Shown piece after piece: positions 1-9,200 of a stretch of DNA of 64,000 nucleotides. The stretch covers positions 9,362,001 to 9,426,000 of the forward strand of contig NZ_JAUSZI010000002.1 in NCBI RefSeq assembly GCF_030817415.1, in the 5' to 3' direction. The notes under the pieces were generated by a model, which had not been told where the DNA came from, made no database searches, and was given only the letters and a program-made list of their open reading frames with translations. This DNA is from Streptomyces umbrinus. Its GTDB lineage: Bacteria; Actinomycetota; Actinomycetes; Streptomycetales; Streptomycetaceae. Position numbers and translations under genes: made by a program. How positions within the stretch are numbered: the first letter of the stretch is position 1; each line of letters begins with the position of its first letter.

Positions 1-1064
1 TCGCCGAACTCGGCCTCGACCCGGACGAACTGCCCGACGGACTCGTGATCGCCGACGAGCGTGGCCGGGTGATCTGCTTCAACGCCGCCGCCGCCCGCAT
101 CACCGCCACTCCCGCCGCCGACGCCCTCGGCCGGCATCTCGAATGGGCCCTGCCGTTAGAGGACCTCGAAGGCCGCCGCTGGTGGCAGCTGACCGATCCG
201 TACGGCGGGCTGGCGATCCGGGTCGGACAGCCCGAGCGCAATCTGCTGCTCCCCGGGGGCCGGGAGGTCCTGGTCTCGGCACGTTACGTGCGGGTGCGGC
301 CCACCGGCCCGATCCGCCGCGTCGTCGTCTCCCTCCGCGACACCGAGGCCCGCCGTCGCACCGAGCGCAGTCACGCGGAACTGATCGCCACGGTCGCCCA
401 CGAGCTGCGTTCGCCGCTCACCTCCGTGAAGGGCTTCACGGCGACGCTGCTCGCCAAGTGGGAGCGGTTCACGGACGACCAGAAGAAGCTGATGCTGGAG
501 ACGGTGGACGCGGACGCCAACCGGGTCACCCGCCTCATCGCCGAGCTCCTCGACATCTCGCGCATCGACTCCGGGCGCCTGGAACTGCGCCGCCAGCCCG
601 TCGACATAGGTGCCGCTGTCGGCCGGCACATCCAGGCGTACGTCGCCTCCGGCCAGTCGGCCGACCGCTTCCTGCTCCGCATCGGCCAGCCCCTGCCCGA
701 TCTGTGGGCCGACCCCGACAAGGTCGACCAGGTGCTCAGTAACCTGCTGGAAAATGCGGTGCGGCACGGCGAGGGAACCGTCACCATCGACGTGGAGCCC
801 GCGCCGTCACTCCGCGAAGGAGAGGACGCCTGCACGTCGGTCACGGTGAGCGACGAAGGCCCCGGCATCCCGGAGGAGTCCATGAACCGCGTCTTCACCC
901 GCTTCTGGCGGGGCAGCAAGCGCGGTGGCACCGGCCTCGGCCTCTACATCGTCAAGGGCATCGTCGAGGCCCACGGCGGCACCATCACGGTCGGCCGCGC
1001 CCCCGAGGGCGGCGCACAGTTCCGATTTACGTTGCCCGTGGGCACCCCGGCGTACTTGCAGTAA
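1..1064 (+). CDS. PAS-domain sensor histidine kinase, 5' end outside window
   Basis: The reading frame is already open at base 3, so the true start lies upstream. What remains is an N-terminal PAS-like segment (about the first 110 residues), a HisKA dimerisation domain with the phospho-accepting His in the motif AHELRSPL (codon at 399-401), and a C-terminal HATPase with N box NLLENAVRHG, G1 box DEGPGIP and G2 box GTGLGLYIV. No membrane segment is visible in the part present, so a soluble kinase is possible. No partner response regulator lies downstream; pheS follows after about 150 bp. The codon at 156-158 is TTA, which is rare in Streptomyces and suggests that translation depends on the bldA tRNA. 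The kinase assignment is secure; the signal sensed is unknown. Confidence 0.93.
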   Translation, partial: AELGLDPDELPDGLVIADERGRVICFNAAAARITATPAADALGRHLEWALPLEDLEGRRWWQLTDPYGGLAIRVGQPERNLLLPGGREVLVSARYVRVRPTGPIRRVVVSLRDTEARRRTERSHAELIATVAHELRSPLTSVKGFTATLLAKWERFTDDQKKLMLETVDADANRVTRLIAELLDISRIDSGRLELRRQPVDIGAAVGRHIQAYVASGQSADRFLLRIGQPLPDLWADPDKVDQVLSNLLENAVRHGEGTVTIDVEPAPSLREGEDACTSVTVSDEGPGIPEESMNRVFTRFWRGSKRGGTGLGLYIVKGIVEAHGGTITVGRAPEGGAQFRFTLPVGTPAYLQ

Positions 1065-1210
1065 CGCTGAGAGGCCCCCACGGGCGCATTCGCACACCTC
1101 ACCCCCGTTAGACTCGGCCTTTGGCACCTTTGCGTCCCCTTTTCAGGGACAGGGCGTCCCGCGAGTCGCGACGGGGACCGTTGGCCAACCAATCGGAAGC
1201 ACGGGAAGAG

Positions 1211-2341
1211 ATGTCGGCACCGAACAAGTCGTACGACCCTGTTGAGGTCGAGGCACTGAAACCGGAAGAGATCGAGCGCATGCGGGACGAGGCGCTCGCC
1301 GCCTTCGCCGCCGCCGGTGACCTCGACGCGCTCCAGGAGGCCAAGGTCGCCCACACCGGCGGCGCCTCGCCGCTGGCCCTCGCCAACCGCGAGATCGGCG
1401 CCCTGCCCCCGCACGCCAAGGCCGCCGCCGGCAAGCTCGTCGGCCAGGCCCGTGGCGCGGTGAACAAGGCGCTCGCCGGCCGCCAGGCCGAACTGGAGGC
1501 CGAGCGCGACGCACGCGTGCTGGTCGAGGAGGCCGTGGACGTCACGCTGCCCCACGACCGCGTACCGTCCGGTGCCCGGCATCCGCTGACCACCATGATG
1601 GAGCGGGTCGCGGACGTCTTCGTGTCCATGGGATACGAGATCGCCGAGGGCCCCGAGGTCGAGGCGGAGTGGTTCAACTTCGACGCTCTGAACTTCGGCC
1701 CGGACCACCCGGCCCGGCAGATGCAGGACACCTTCTTCGTGCAGGGTCCCAAGGGTGCCGATACCGACGGCGAGTCCGGTGTCGTGCTGCGCACGCACAC
1801 CTCGCCCGTGCAGGCCCGCGCGCTGCTCGACCGGGAGCCGCCCGTCTACGTCGTGTGCCCCGGCCGCGTCTACCGCACGGACGAGCTGGACGCCACGCAT
1901 ACCCCGGTCTTCCACCAGATCGAGCTGCTCGCTGTCGACGAGGGCCTGACCATGGCCGACCTCAAGGGCACCCTGGACCACATGGTCCAGTCGCTCTTCG
2001 GCGCGGACATGAAGACCCGGCTGCGCCCGAACTACTTCCCGTTCACCGAGCCGTCCGCCGAGATGGACATGCTCTGCTACGTCTGCAAGGGCGAGTCCGT
2101 CGGCAACCCCGACCGCCCCTGCCGCACCTGCTCCTCCGAGGGCTGGATCGAGCTGGGCGGCTGCGGCATGGTCAACCCGCGCGTGCTGACCGCCTGCGGT
2201 GTGGACCCCGAGAAGTACAGCGGATTCGCCTTCGGGTTCGGCATCGAGCGGATGCTGATGTTCCGCCACAACGTCGAAGACATGCGAGACATGGTCGAGG
2301 GTGACGTCCGGTTCACCCGGCCGTTCGGGATGGAGATCTGA
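1211..2341 (+). CDS. pheS: Phenylalanine--tRNA ligase alpha subunit
   Basis: PheS is the catalytic subunit of the alpha2-beta2 phenylalanyl-tRNA synthetase and charges tRNA-Phe in the cytoplasm. The 376-residue product has the N-terminal coiled-coil arm, the class II motif-2 region around [10 protein letters not shown], and motif 3 as [10 protein letters not shown] near the C terminus. The ATG at 1211 was chosen because the protein then begins [17 protein letters not shown], the usual start of actinobacterial PheS; the frame is open further upstream but without family similarity. The stop TGA shares its A with the ATG of pheT, indicating translational coupling. The leader contains a TAGACT hexamer at 1109-1114 that could be a -10 box, without a good -35. 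Confidence 0.97.
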   Translation: MSAPNKSYDPVEVEALKPEEIERMRDEALAAFAAAGDLDALQEAKVAHTGGASPLALANREIGALPPHAKAAAGKLVGQARGAVNKALAGRQAELEAERDARVLVEEAVDVTLPHDRVPSGARHPLTTMMERVADVFVSMGYEIAEGPEVEAEWFNFDALNFGPDHPARQMQDTFFVQGPKGADTDGESGVVLRTHTSPVQARALLDREPPVYVVCPGRVYRTDELDATHTPVFHQIELLAVDEGLTMADLKGTLDHMVQSLFGADMKTRLRPNYFPFTEPSAEMDMLCYVCKGESVGNPDRPCRTCSSEGWIELGGCGMVNPRVLTACGVDPEKYSGFAFGFGIERMLMFRHNVEDMRDMVEGDVRFTRPFGMEI

Positions 2342-4842
2342 TGCGGGTCCCGCTTTCCTGGCTGCGGGAGTACGTCGACCTCCCCGCCACCGAGACCGGC
2401 CGCGATGTGCAGGCCAAGCTCGTTTCCGCCGGCCTGGAGGTCGAGAGGGTCGAGCAGCTCGGCGCCGACCTCAAGGGGCCGCTCGTCGTCGGCCAGGTGC
2501 TGACCATCGAGGAGCTGGAGGGCTTCAAGAAGCCCATCCGCTTCTGTACCGTCGACGTCGGCACCGCCAACGGCACCGGTGAGCCGCAGGAGATCGTCTG
2601 CGGCGCCCGCAACTTCGCCGTCGGCGACAAGGTCGTCGTGGTCCTGCCGGGCGCGGTGCTGCCCGGCAACTTCGCGATCGCCGCGCGCAAGACGTACGGC
2701 AAGACCTCGCACGGCATGATCTGCTCCGGCGACGAGCTGGGCATGGGCGACGACGGCAGCGGAGGCATCATCGTCCTGCCGCCCGAGCACGAGGTCGGCA
2801 CGGACGCCGTCGAACTGCTCGAACTCGTCGACGAGGTCCTGGACATCGCCGTCACGCCCGACCGCGGCTACGCGCTGTCGATGCGCGGTGTCGCCCGCGA
2901 GGCCGCCACCGCGTACGGCCTGCCGCTGCGCGACCCGGCGCTGCTCGACGTACCGGGTCCGAACGCGTTCGGCTACCCCGTGCAGGTCTCCGACCCGCAG
3001 GGCTGCGACCGCTTCACCGCGCGCACCGTCACCGGTCTGTCGCCCGAGGCGCGCTCCCCGATCTGGCTGCAGCGCCGCCTCCAGAAGGCGGGCATGCGCC
3101 CGATCTCGCTGGCCGTCGACATCACCAACTACGTGATGCTGGAGCTCGGTCAGCCCCTGCACGCGTACGACCGCACCCGCGTCCAGGGCACGATCGGTGT
3201 GCGCCGGGCCGAGCCGGGCGAGAAGCTCACCACCCTGGACGGCACCAAGCGCACGCTGGACGCCGAGGACCTGGTGATCACCGACGACCGTGGGCCGATC
3301 GGCCTGGCCGGTGTCATGGGCGGTGCCAACACCGAGATCGACGACACCGAGGGCACCACCACCGAGGTCGTCGTCGAGGCCGCGCACTTCGACCCGATCT
3401 CCATCGCGCGCACGGCCCGCCGTCACAAGCTGGCCTCCGAGGCGTCCAAGCGCTTCGAGCGGGGCGTCGACCCGGAGGCCACGTCCGCCGCCGCCCAGCG
3501 CACGGTCGACCTGCTGGTCCTCCTCGCTGGCGGCACCGCCGACGGGGGCGTCACCGAGGTCATCGCGCCCTCGGCGCCGCACACCATCAGCATCCCGGCG
3601 AACCACCCGGACAAGGTCGCGGGCGTCGACTACGGCCGCGAGACCGTCGTACGCCGTCTTCAGCAGGTCGGCTGCGACGTCTACGGGCAGGACGAGCTGA
3701 TCGTCACTGTCCCGTCCTGGCGGCCCGACCTGACGGACCCGAACGACCTGGCCGAAGAGGTCATCCGGCTCGAGGGCTACGAGAACCTGCCCTCGACGCT
3801 GCCGAAGCCCCCCGCGGGCCTCGGCCTCACCGACCGGCAGCGGCTGCACCGCCGGGTCGGCCGTGCGCTGGCCGGCGCCGGCTATGTCGAGGCGCTGAAC
3901 TACCCGTTCATCGGCGAGCACGTCTTCGACCAGCTCGGTCTGGCCGCCGACGACCCGAAGCGCAGGGTCGTCAAGCTGGTCAACCCGCTCTCCGACGAGG
4001 AGCCCGCGCTCCGTACGACGTTGCTGCCGGGCCTCCTCCAGGCCCTGCGCCGCAACGACGGGCGGGGCTCGCACGACCTGGCGCTCTTCGAGACGGGCCT
4101 GGTCTTCCACCCGCAGGACGAGCTGCGCGTCGCGGTGCGGCTGCCCGTCGACCGCCGTCCCACGGACGAGGAGATCGCCTCCCTCACCGACGCGCTGCCC
4201 GTCCAGCCCCGGCACGCCGCCGTCGTCCTCGCGGGCGCCCGTGAGCAGGCCGGCTGGTGGGGCAAGGGCCGCCCGGCCGACTGGGCCGACGCCGTCGAGT
4301 CCGCGCGCACCCTCGCCCACGAGGCGGGGACCGAACTCCTCGTGCGCCAGGGCCAGTACGGGCCGTGGCACCCGGGCCGCTGCGCCGAGCTCGCCGTCGT
4401 CGTCGACAACGACGAGCGGGTCATCGGGTACGCGGGCGAGCTGCACCCCCGTGTCCTCAAGGCCCTGGGGCTGCCCGCGCGCACCTGTGCGATGGAGCTG
4501 AACCTGGACGTGCTGGAGCAGGCGAGCGCGGGGCTGCCCAAGGGCCCGCACGTGTCGACCTTCCCGGTCGCCACGCAGGATGTCGCGCTGGTCGTCTCAG
4601 GGGACGTCCCGGCGGCCGACGTCGAGGCCGCGCTCCGCGAGGGGGCGGGTGAACTGCTGGAGTCCATCCGGCTGTTCGACGTCTACGAAGGCGAGCAGCT
4701 CGGTGAGGGGCGGAAGTCCCTGGCGTACGCGTTGCGCTTCCGCGCGGATGATCGCACGTTGACCGTGGACGAGGCTTCCGCGGCTCGTGACGCTGCGGTT
4801 GCCCTCGCGGGTGAGCGTGCGGGGGCTGTTCTTCGGAGCTAG
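2341..4842 (+). CDS. pheT: Phenylalanine--tRNA ligase beta subunit
   Basis: PheT is the structural and editing subunit of phenylalanyl-tRNA synthetase. The 833-residue length fits the family. The order is an N-terminal tRNA-binding OB-fold (about residues 40-155, containing VVCGARNF in the form IVCGARNF), the B3/B4 editing module (about 210-400), the B5 module, a catalytic-like core ([13 protein letters not shown] region around NYPFIGEH) and a C-terminal FDX-ACB anticodon-binding domain beginning near [14 protein letters not shown]. It overlaps pheS by one base (TGATG), so the two subunits are made from one transcript. Nothing is broken or truncated. A hairpin built around a dispersed repeat follows the stop and probably ends the operon. 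Confidence 0.97.
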   Translation: MRVPLSWLREYVDLPATETGRDVQAKLVSAGLEVERVEQLGADLKGPLVVGQVLTIEELEGFKKPIRFCTVDVGTANGTGEPQEIVCGARNFAVGDKVVVVLPGAVLPGNFAIAARKTYGKTSHGMICSGDELGMGDDGSGGIIVLPPEHEVGTDAVELLELVDEVLDIAVTPDRGYALSMRGVAREAATAYGLPLRDPALLDVPGPNAFGYPVQVSDPQGCDRFTARTVTGLSPEARSPIWLQRRLQKAGMRPISLAVDITNYVMLELGQPLHAYDRTRVQGTIGVRRAEPGEKLTTLDGTKRTLDAEDLVITDDRGPIGLAGVMGGANTEIDDTEGTTTEVVVEAAHFDPISIARTARRHKLASEASKRFERGVDPEATSAAAQRTVDLLVLLAGGTADGGVTEVIAPSAPHTISIPANHPDKVAGVDYGRETVVRRLQQVGCDVYGQDELIVTVPSWRPDLTDPNDLAEEVIRLEGYENLPSTLPKPPAGLGLTDRQRLHRRVGRALAGAGYVEALNYPFIGEHVFDQLGLAADDPKRRVVKLVNPLSDEEPALRTTLLPGLLQALRRNDGRGSHDLALFETGLVFHPQDELRVAVRLPVDRRPTDEEIASLTDALPVQPRHAAVVLAGAREQAGWWGKGRPADWADAVESARTLAHEAGTELLVRQGQYGPWHPGRCAELAVVVDNDERVIGYAGELHPRVLKALGLPARTCAMELNLDVLEQASAGLPKGPHVSTFPVATQDVALVVSGDVPAADVEAALREGAGELLESIRLFDVYEGEQLGEGRKSLAYALRFRADDRTLTVDEASAARDAAVALAGERAGAVLRS

Positions 4843-4860
4843 CTCTTTGTAAGTGGTGCC

Positions 4861-4929
4861 GGGGAACTGCGGGTTGATGGCTTGCTGCGGGTGCGTCGTG
4901 GCTTGTCGCGCAGTTCCCCGCGCCCCTTA
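4861..4929 (-). repeat. Stop-associated dispersed repeat, copy a, with hairpin
   Basis: A minus-strand copy of the short form of the window-wide repeat occupies about 4885-4929. The bases GGGGAACTGCG at 4861-4871 pair perfectly with CGCAGTTCCCC at 4909-4919, giving an 11-bp stem just after the pheT stop. The GGGGCGC end can also pair locally (GCGCCC-CTTAT-GGGCGC). It may serve as the pheST terminator. Confidence 0.7.
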
Positions 4930-5068
4930 TGGGCGCTGTTCGTAGTCACCTCACTCATATGGGTGACAAGTGTGGGCGATCCGGCCGATCGGGGCAGGCG
5001 GTCGACAGAATCGATCCGGCCGAACAGGCCGGTGCCTGCGCTGGACAGGGCCTTAGGGGGCCATCGGC

Positions 5069-6319
5069 ATGATCCATACCAAGGCTGGGGGTTTCCGTCG
5101 GGCCAGTCCCGGAGTGAGCCACCGGACACGATGGCGGAAAACCGTCTCCCGGACGCTCGGTCGCACACAGGCCGACAGACTGCGCCGGGCCGGGGCCCGC
5201 CGGCCGGGCCGCAGCGAGGCCCGGCGGCTCGGCCGGGATCAGCAACGACTGCGGCGGATGCTGGAGATGGGGCTGCCCGCCGTGTGGGGCGCGGCGGCGA
5301 TCACGTACAAACTGGCCTGTCCGCTCGCCCAGGAGGACGGGCTCGGTGCCCGGATCGTCAGCTGCGCCGTCTTCTTCGCCGTCGGCACGGGCCTGATGAT
5401 GCACGTCAGACGAGGGCTGCTGCGCGAACTCCGGCAGATCCGCAAGGTCGCGGGTGCTGCCCAGGGCGCCCTCCTTCGCCCGCTGCCGCCACGCGTCGAC
5501 GGGCTGAACATCGCCGCGGCGCAGTTCTCCGCGGACCGCGGGGCCACCGTCGGGGGAGACCTGTACGAGGTGATCGGCACCGAGCACGGTGTGCGGATCG
5601 TGATGGGCGACGTCCGCGGGCACGGGCTCGCCGCCCTCGGTACCGTCGCCGCCGTGCTCGGCAGCTTCCGCGAGGCCGTCCACGACGAGGCCGAACTCGC
5701 GGGCGTACTGCGGAGGCTGGAGCGCGCCATGGCCCGCCATCTGCGGGAGCGCGCGAAGGCCGAGCACCCCTCGTCCGGGCTCGACCCCGACAACCCGGTC
5801 GCCGAGGAGTTCGTCACCGTCCTGCTCCTGGAGATCGGCCCCGACGGCGAGATGCGTGCCCTCAACTGCGGTCACCCGTGGCCGTATCTCCTGCGCCACC
5901 ACACGGAACCGGTCGGGGTACGAGGACAGGTGGAGCACCTCGCCGTCGGCGACCCCCTGCCTCCCCTCGGGCTCTTCCCCCTCCCCGCCGAACTGCCCGT
6001 CGTCCACTGCGGGCCCTTCCGGCCCGGCGAGACGCTTTTCCTGCACACCGACGGTATCGAGGACGCCCGCGACGGCGCCGGCCGGTTCTTTCCACTGGGC
6101 GCCGCCCTGGCCGAGGCCTCCCGCTCCCAGCCGCTCTCACCCCAGTCCGTACTCCGCACGGTCTTCACCCAACTACTGCGCCACGCGGGAGGATTCCCGA
6201 CGGACGACGTAGCCGTACTGGTCCTGCGCAACGATCGTCAGCACGATCGGGCCCCCGTAGGGGCGCGGGGAACTGCGCGACAAGCCACGATGGACCCGCA
6301 GCCGACCAACCACCTTTAG
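5069..6319 (+). CDS. Membrane-anchored PP2C-family (SpoIIE-type) serine phosphatase
   Basis: This 416-residue protein carries a basic N terminus and two likely membrane segments (around MGLPAVWGAAAITYKL and IVSCAVFFAVGTGLMM, about residues 65-120). A C-terminal PPM/SpoIIE phosphatase domain follows, with metal-binding motifs GGDLYEV, GDVRGHGLAA, CGHPWPYL, HTDGIEDARD and TDDVAVLVL. Such enzymes usually dephosphorylate anti-anti-sigma factors or act in partner-switch signalling; no anti-sigma partner is adjacent. The ATG at 5069 has AGGGGG about nine bases upstream. The last roughly 20 residues (GARGTARQATMDPQPTNHL) and the stop codon are encoded by a dispersed repeat copy (6260-6301), so the gene appears to have lost its native end and borrowed one. 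Confidence 0.88.
   Translation: MIHTKAGGFRRASPGVSHRTRWRKTVSRTLGRTQADRLRRAGARRPGRSEARRLGRDQQRLRRMLEMGLPAVWGAAAITYKLACPLAQEDGLGARIVSCAVFFAVGTGLMMHVRRGLLRELRQIRKVAGAAQGALLRPLPPRVDGLNIAAAQFSADRGATVGGDLYEVIGTEHGVRIVMGDVRGHGLAALGTVAAVLGSFREAVHDEAELAGVLRRLERAMARHLRERAKAEHPSSGLDPDNPVAEEFVTVLLLEIGPDGEMRALNCGHPWPYLLRHHTEPVGVRGQVEHLAVGDPLPPLGLFPLPAELPVVHCGPFRPGETLFLHTDGIEDARDGAGRFFPLGAALAEASRSQPLSPQSVLRTVFTQLLRHAGGFPTDDVAVLVLRNDRQHDRAPVGARGTARQATMDPQPTNHL
6260..6301 (+). repeat. Stop-associated dispersed repeat, copy b, inside the 3' end of the phosphatase gene
   Basis: Plus-strand short form: GGGGCGCGGGGAACTGCG followed by CGACAAGCCACGATGGACCC and GCAG. Unlike the other copies it is translated, as the C-terminal tail of the PP2C protein whose TAG lies 16 bp beyond the repeat. 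Confidence 0.75.
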
Positions 6320-6608
6320 TCGTCCGGTGCTCGGTCGTCCGGCCCCAGCCCAGTGGAACGACCCGGCGGAGCCGTCCGCCCCGCCACGGAGTGTCGGGCA
6401 GGCAGCTGGGCGGACGGCGCGAATCGGGCCGCCGCACTGTACGAGGGGGAGCCGGCGGCCCGGCCGGCCTCTTACGAGGCAATTCAGTCAACCGGGTAGC
6501 AACTCTCCGCAACAGCGCGCGTACTGCCCGGATTCGGGCACTCCGTTCACACCCCGTGTGAAGACGGAGGCGCTACGTTATGCAGCATCGTCTGCACCGA
6601 GCCACCGG

Positions 6609-7958
6609 ATGGCATTCATGCAGCCCAACACTCTGCTCGACGCGATCCTCGACGAGGCCGGCGTCTCGCACGCGGGACTCGCCGCCCATGTCAACCAGGC
6701 AGGCCGGGCTCGTGGCCTCGCACTCCGTTACGAACACACGGCCGTGGCGCGGTGGTTGAAGGGGCAGCGACCACGCGGCCAGGTGCCCGACCTGATCTGC
6801 GAGGTGCTCGCCGGCCGGCTCCAACGGCCCGTCACACTCGACGACATCGGCCTCGGCGTGCCAGGCGAACCGGCGACCCCGCACGGCACGACTCTCTCCG
6901 GCTTCGTGGAGCGCGCCACCGCGCTGTGGCGCTCCGACGAACAGCAGCGCCCGCACATCCTGGGCGCCCCCGCCGTCACCGGCACGCCCGCCGTGATGCC
7001 CGTGTGGGAGTGGGAGAACCCGCCCGAGGACGTGGACGTCTCGCGCGGCGGACGGCACCGCGTGAGCATGTCCGACATCGAGATGCTGCGCGCCGCCCGC
7101 GCCCACTACGAGCAGATGTATCGCAAGGCCGGTGGCGTGGCGACCCGTACCCGCATCGTCGGCTTCCTCAACTCCGAGACCGCGCCGCTCCTCAGAGGCA
7201 GCTACACCGACGCCACCGGCCGCCAGCTGCACCGGGCCACCGGCGGCCTGGTGGCGATCGCGGGCATCTGCGCCTACGACTCCGACGCGCACGGCCTGGC
7301 CCAGCGGTACTTCCACCAGGCACTCCGACTCGCTAAGGCCAGCGGGGACAGGGGACTTGGCGCCTACGTCATCGCGCTCCTCGTCAACCAGGCGCTGTTC
7401 ATGCGCGAGCACCGGCAGGCGGTCGCCTTCGCGGAGGCCGCGCTGCGCGCCGCGGGCAGGCACATCACTCCGGCGCTCGCGTCGGACCTCTACGCGATGC
7501 AGGCCAAGGCGTACGCACACCTCGGCGACGGCAGCAGCGCGCTGTCCTGCATCCGGCGTGCCGAGCAGGCCGCCGAGCGCATCCGGCGCGGCCACGAACC
7601 GGACGAGACCGGCTATGTCCAACCCGGTCTGGTGAACGTACAGGTGGCGGAGGCACTCCTGAGCCTCGGCGATCTGTCGGCCGCGCGGGAGCACGCCGCG
7701 GCGGCCGTGGACAATCCGGCGCACGACCGGGGCAGGGTGCACCGGCTCGCGATGCTCAGCCAGATCGAACTGCGCCAGGGCAACGCCGACAAGGCGGTGG
7801 TCACCGCGGTCGAAATGGCGGAGCGGGCCCGGGGGATGGAGTCCCAGCGGCTGCGCGACAGACTGCGGGCGGTACGCGAACACCTGGTGGCCAACGGGTG
7901 CGCGGGCACCTCCGAGGCCGCCGAACTCATCGACGGGGCACTGCGCGTACCGCTCTAG
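6609..7958 (+). CDS. NsdA-like / sporulation-associated TPR regulatory protein
   Basis: The 449-residue product begins MAFMQPNTLLDAILDEAG and shares the family features of Streptomyces NsdA-type proteins: an N-terminal helical region (LAAHVNQ, then RYEHTAVARWLKGQRPRG, about residues 15-60) that resembles a degenerate helix-turn-helix, and a long C-terminal helical region with TPR-like pairs (for example VIALLVNQALFMREHRQAVAFAEAAL). In S. coelicolor, NsdA paralogues negatively affect sporulation and antibiotic production; a similar role here is inference. The frame is open about 280 bp upstream with a GTG, but conserved similarity begins at the chosen ATG; another ATG three codons later is equally possible because no strong ribosome-binding site precedes either. 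A TTA-containing NUDIX gene follows in the same direction. Confidence 0.82.
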   Translation: MAFMQPNTLLDAILDEAGVSHAGLAAHVNQAGRARGLALRYEHTAVARWLKGQRPRGQVPDLICEVLAGRLQRPVTLDDIGLGVPGEPATPHGTTLSGFVERATALWRSDEQQRPHILGAPAVTGTPAVMPVWEWENPPEDVDVSRGGRHRVSMSDIEMLRAARAHYEQMYRKAGGVATRTRIVGFLNSETAPLLRGSYTDATGRQLHRATGGLVAIAGICAYDSDAHGLAQRYFHQALRLAKASGDRGLGAYVIALLVNQALFMREHRQAVAFAEAALRAAGRHITPALASDLYAMQAKAYAHLGDGSSALSCIRRAEQAAERIRRGHEPDETGYVQPGLVNVQVAEALLSLGDLSAAREHAAAAVDNPAHDRGRVHRLAMLSQIELRQGNADKAVVTAVEMAERARGMESQRLRDRLRAVREHLVANGCAGTSEAAELIDGALRVPL

Positions 7959-8081
7959 ACGTTCCGACCACCGCCGGGAGCCCCGAGCCTCCCCGCGGTG
8001 GGCAACTCTGCGCCTGCCGCTGCGCTGTGAAGACGCTCCTGCTGCCATATTGCCATCTACTCGGCGGAAGGTGGCAGAAAA

Positions 8082-8627
8082 GTGCAGTGGACGAAACTGA
8101 ACGAACAAACTGTGTACGCAAACCGCTGGTTCAGCGTCAATCTCGCAGATGTCGAGCTGCCGGACGGTCGGCACCTCGATCACTTCTTAATACGGCTGCG
8201 GCCCGTCGCCGTGGCCACTGTGGTGAATGAGGCGAACGAGGTGCTGCTTCTGTGGCGGCACCGCTTCATCACCGACAGCTGGGGATGGGAGCTTCCCGCG
8301 GGTGTCGTCGAGGACGGCGAGGACATCGCCGTCGCGGCGGCCCGCGAACTGGAGGAGGAGACCGGGTGGCGACCGGGACCCCTGCGCCATCTGATGAGCG
8401 TCGAGCCCTCCAACGGGCTCACCGACGCACGGCACCACATCTACTGGGCCGACGAAGGCGCGTACATCGGGCATCCCGTGGACGACTTCGAGTCGGACCG
8501 TCGGGAATGGGTTCCCCTCAAGCTCGTCCCCGACATGGTCGCCCGCGGCGAGGTCCCGGCCGCCAACATGGCAGCCGCGCTGCTCCTCCTGCACCATCTG
8601 AGGCTCGGGCAGGACGCTCTGCCCTGA
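8082..8627 (+). CDS. NUDIX hydrolase
   Basis: A 181-residue NUDIX-fold pyrophosphohydrolase. The Nudix box is intact: a Gly in GVVEDGED, then AAARELEEETGW, matching GX5EX7REUXEEXGU. The fold resembles ADP-ribose or nucleoside-diphosphate-sugar pyrophosphatases; the substrate cannot be told from sequence. The start is a GTG at 8082 (MQWTKLNEQTVY) about 120 bp after the NsdA-like gene. Codon 36 (8187-8189, in DHFLIRL) is TTA, so expression is probably conditional on bldA. It converges with a small membrane-protein gene that also carries a TTA codon. Confidence 0.92.
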   Translation: MQWTKLNEQTVYANRWFSVNLADVELPDGRHLDHFLIRLRPVAVATVVNEANEVLLLWRHRFITDSWGWELPAGVVEDGEDIAVAAARELEEETGWRPGPLRHLMSVEPSNGLTDARHHIYWADEGAYIGHPVDDFESDRREWVPLKLVPDMVARGEVPAANMAAALLLLHHLRLGQDALP

Positions 8628-8650
8628 TCCCCCCACCGCGTCCTGGGGCC

Positions 8651-8908
8651 TCAGCGGCCCAGAGCCTGATAGACCGCCACGGCGAGCGCGCCCACGGCCG
8701 TGACGACCGCTACCGCACGCAACGGCCAGCGGGTGTGTTCCAGGGTGACGATGCGTGCGCTCAGGTCGTTCACTTCCTTGGCGGTCTGTTCGGCACGATG
8801 GCTGAGCAGAGCCAGGCCGCCCTCGACGCGGGCATGAGCCACATCGAGTTTGCGGCGTAACTCTGCGAGTTCTCCTTGGACCACGGGATGCTCCGGGTCG
8901 GCGGTCAC
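8651..8908 (-). CDS. Small coiled-coil protein with C-terminal membrane anchor
   Basis: An 85-residue protein of unknown function. The GTG at 8908 was chosen because AAGGAG sits seven bases upstream; the frame extends further but the upstream part lacks a binding site. Residues about 10-55 form a heptad-rich helix (ELAELRRKLDVAHARVEGG, then HRAEQTAKEVNDLSARIVTL) and the C terminus is one hydrophobic segment (AVAVVTAVGALAVAVYQAL). This fits a tail-anchored protein with a cytoplasmic coiled coil. The codon at 8858-8860 (Leu in AELRRKL) is TTA, pointing to bldA control. It converges with the NUDIX gene 23 bp away. Confidence 0.75.
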   Translation of the reverse strand: MTADPEHPVVQGELAELRRKLDVAHARVEGGLALLSHRAEQTAKEVNDLSARIVTLEHTRWPLRAVAVVTAVGALAVAVYQALGR

Positions 8909-9038
8909 GGGTCCGCTCCTTTCCGTAGTCGGCACATCCGCTTCATGCGCACGGAAAGTCAACTCGCCTGGTGGACGCGTGGGGAGAGTGTGCGAGGGGC
9001 ATATGCGAGCCCGCCACGCACACGGTGTGTGAATGACA

Positions 9039-9070
9039 CGGGCCCGGCCCCCCAAAGGGAGCCGGGCCCG
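9039..9070 (-). terminator. Rho-independent-type hairpin downstream of the HBDH gene
   Basis: CGGGCCCGGC (9039-9048) pairs perfectly with GCCGGGCCCG (9061-9070), a 10-bp GC stem with a 12-nt loop, in the gap after the stop of the minus-strand dehydrogenase gene. No T tract follows, as is usual in Streptomyces. Confidence 0.7.
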
Positions 9071-9103
9071 CGTCGGCCTGAGGTTATACGGACAGTAGCC
9101 AAG

Positions 9104-9153
9104 CCCCGTGAGGGGCGCGGGGAACTGCGCGACAAGCCCCAACGAACCCGCAG
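9104..9153 (+). repeat. Stop-associated dispersed repeat, copy c
   Basis: Short form on the plus strand at 9112-9153, ending in ACCCGCAG. Its G-rich end is part of a small hairpin GCCCC-GTGA-GGGGC (9104-9117). It lies 48 bp beyond the stop of the 3-hydroxybutyryl-CoA dehydrogenase gene and runs antisense to it. Confidence 0.72.
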
Positions 9154-9200
9154 ACAACGGACAACCCGCGGGAGCGTCCGCTCAGGCGGTTACGCGGAAA

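Noticed and set aside
1065..1210. T-box or Phe attenuator leader ahead of pheS
   Set aside because: No T-box sequence or Phe-rich leader ORF; only a short GGGAC/GTCCC stem.
5239..5865. Antisense ORF within the PP2C gene
   Set aside because: Ser/Arg-rich composition typical of shadow frames in GC-rich DNA; no motif or binding site.
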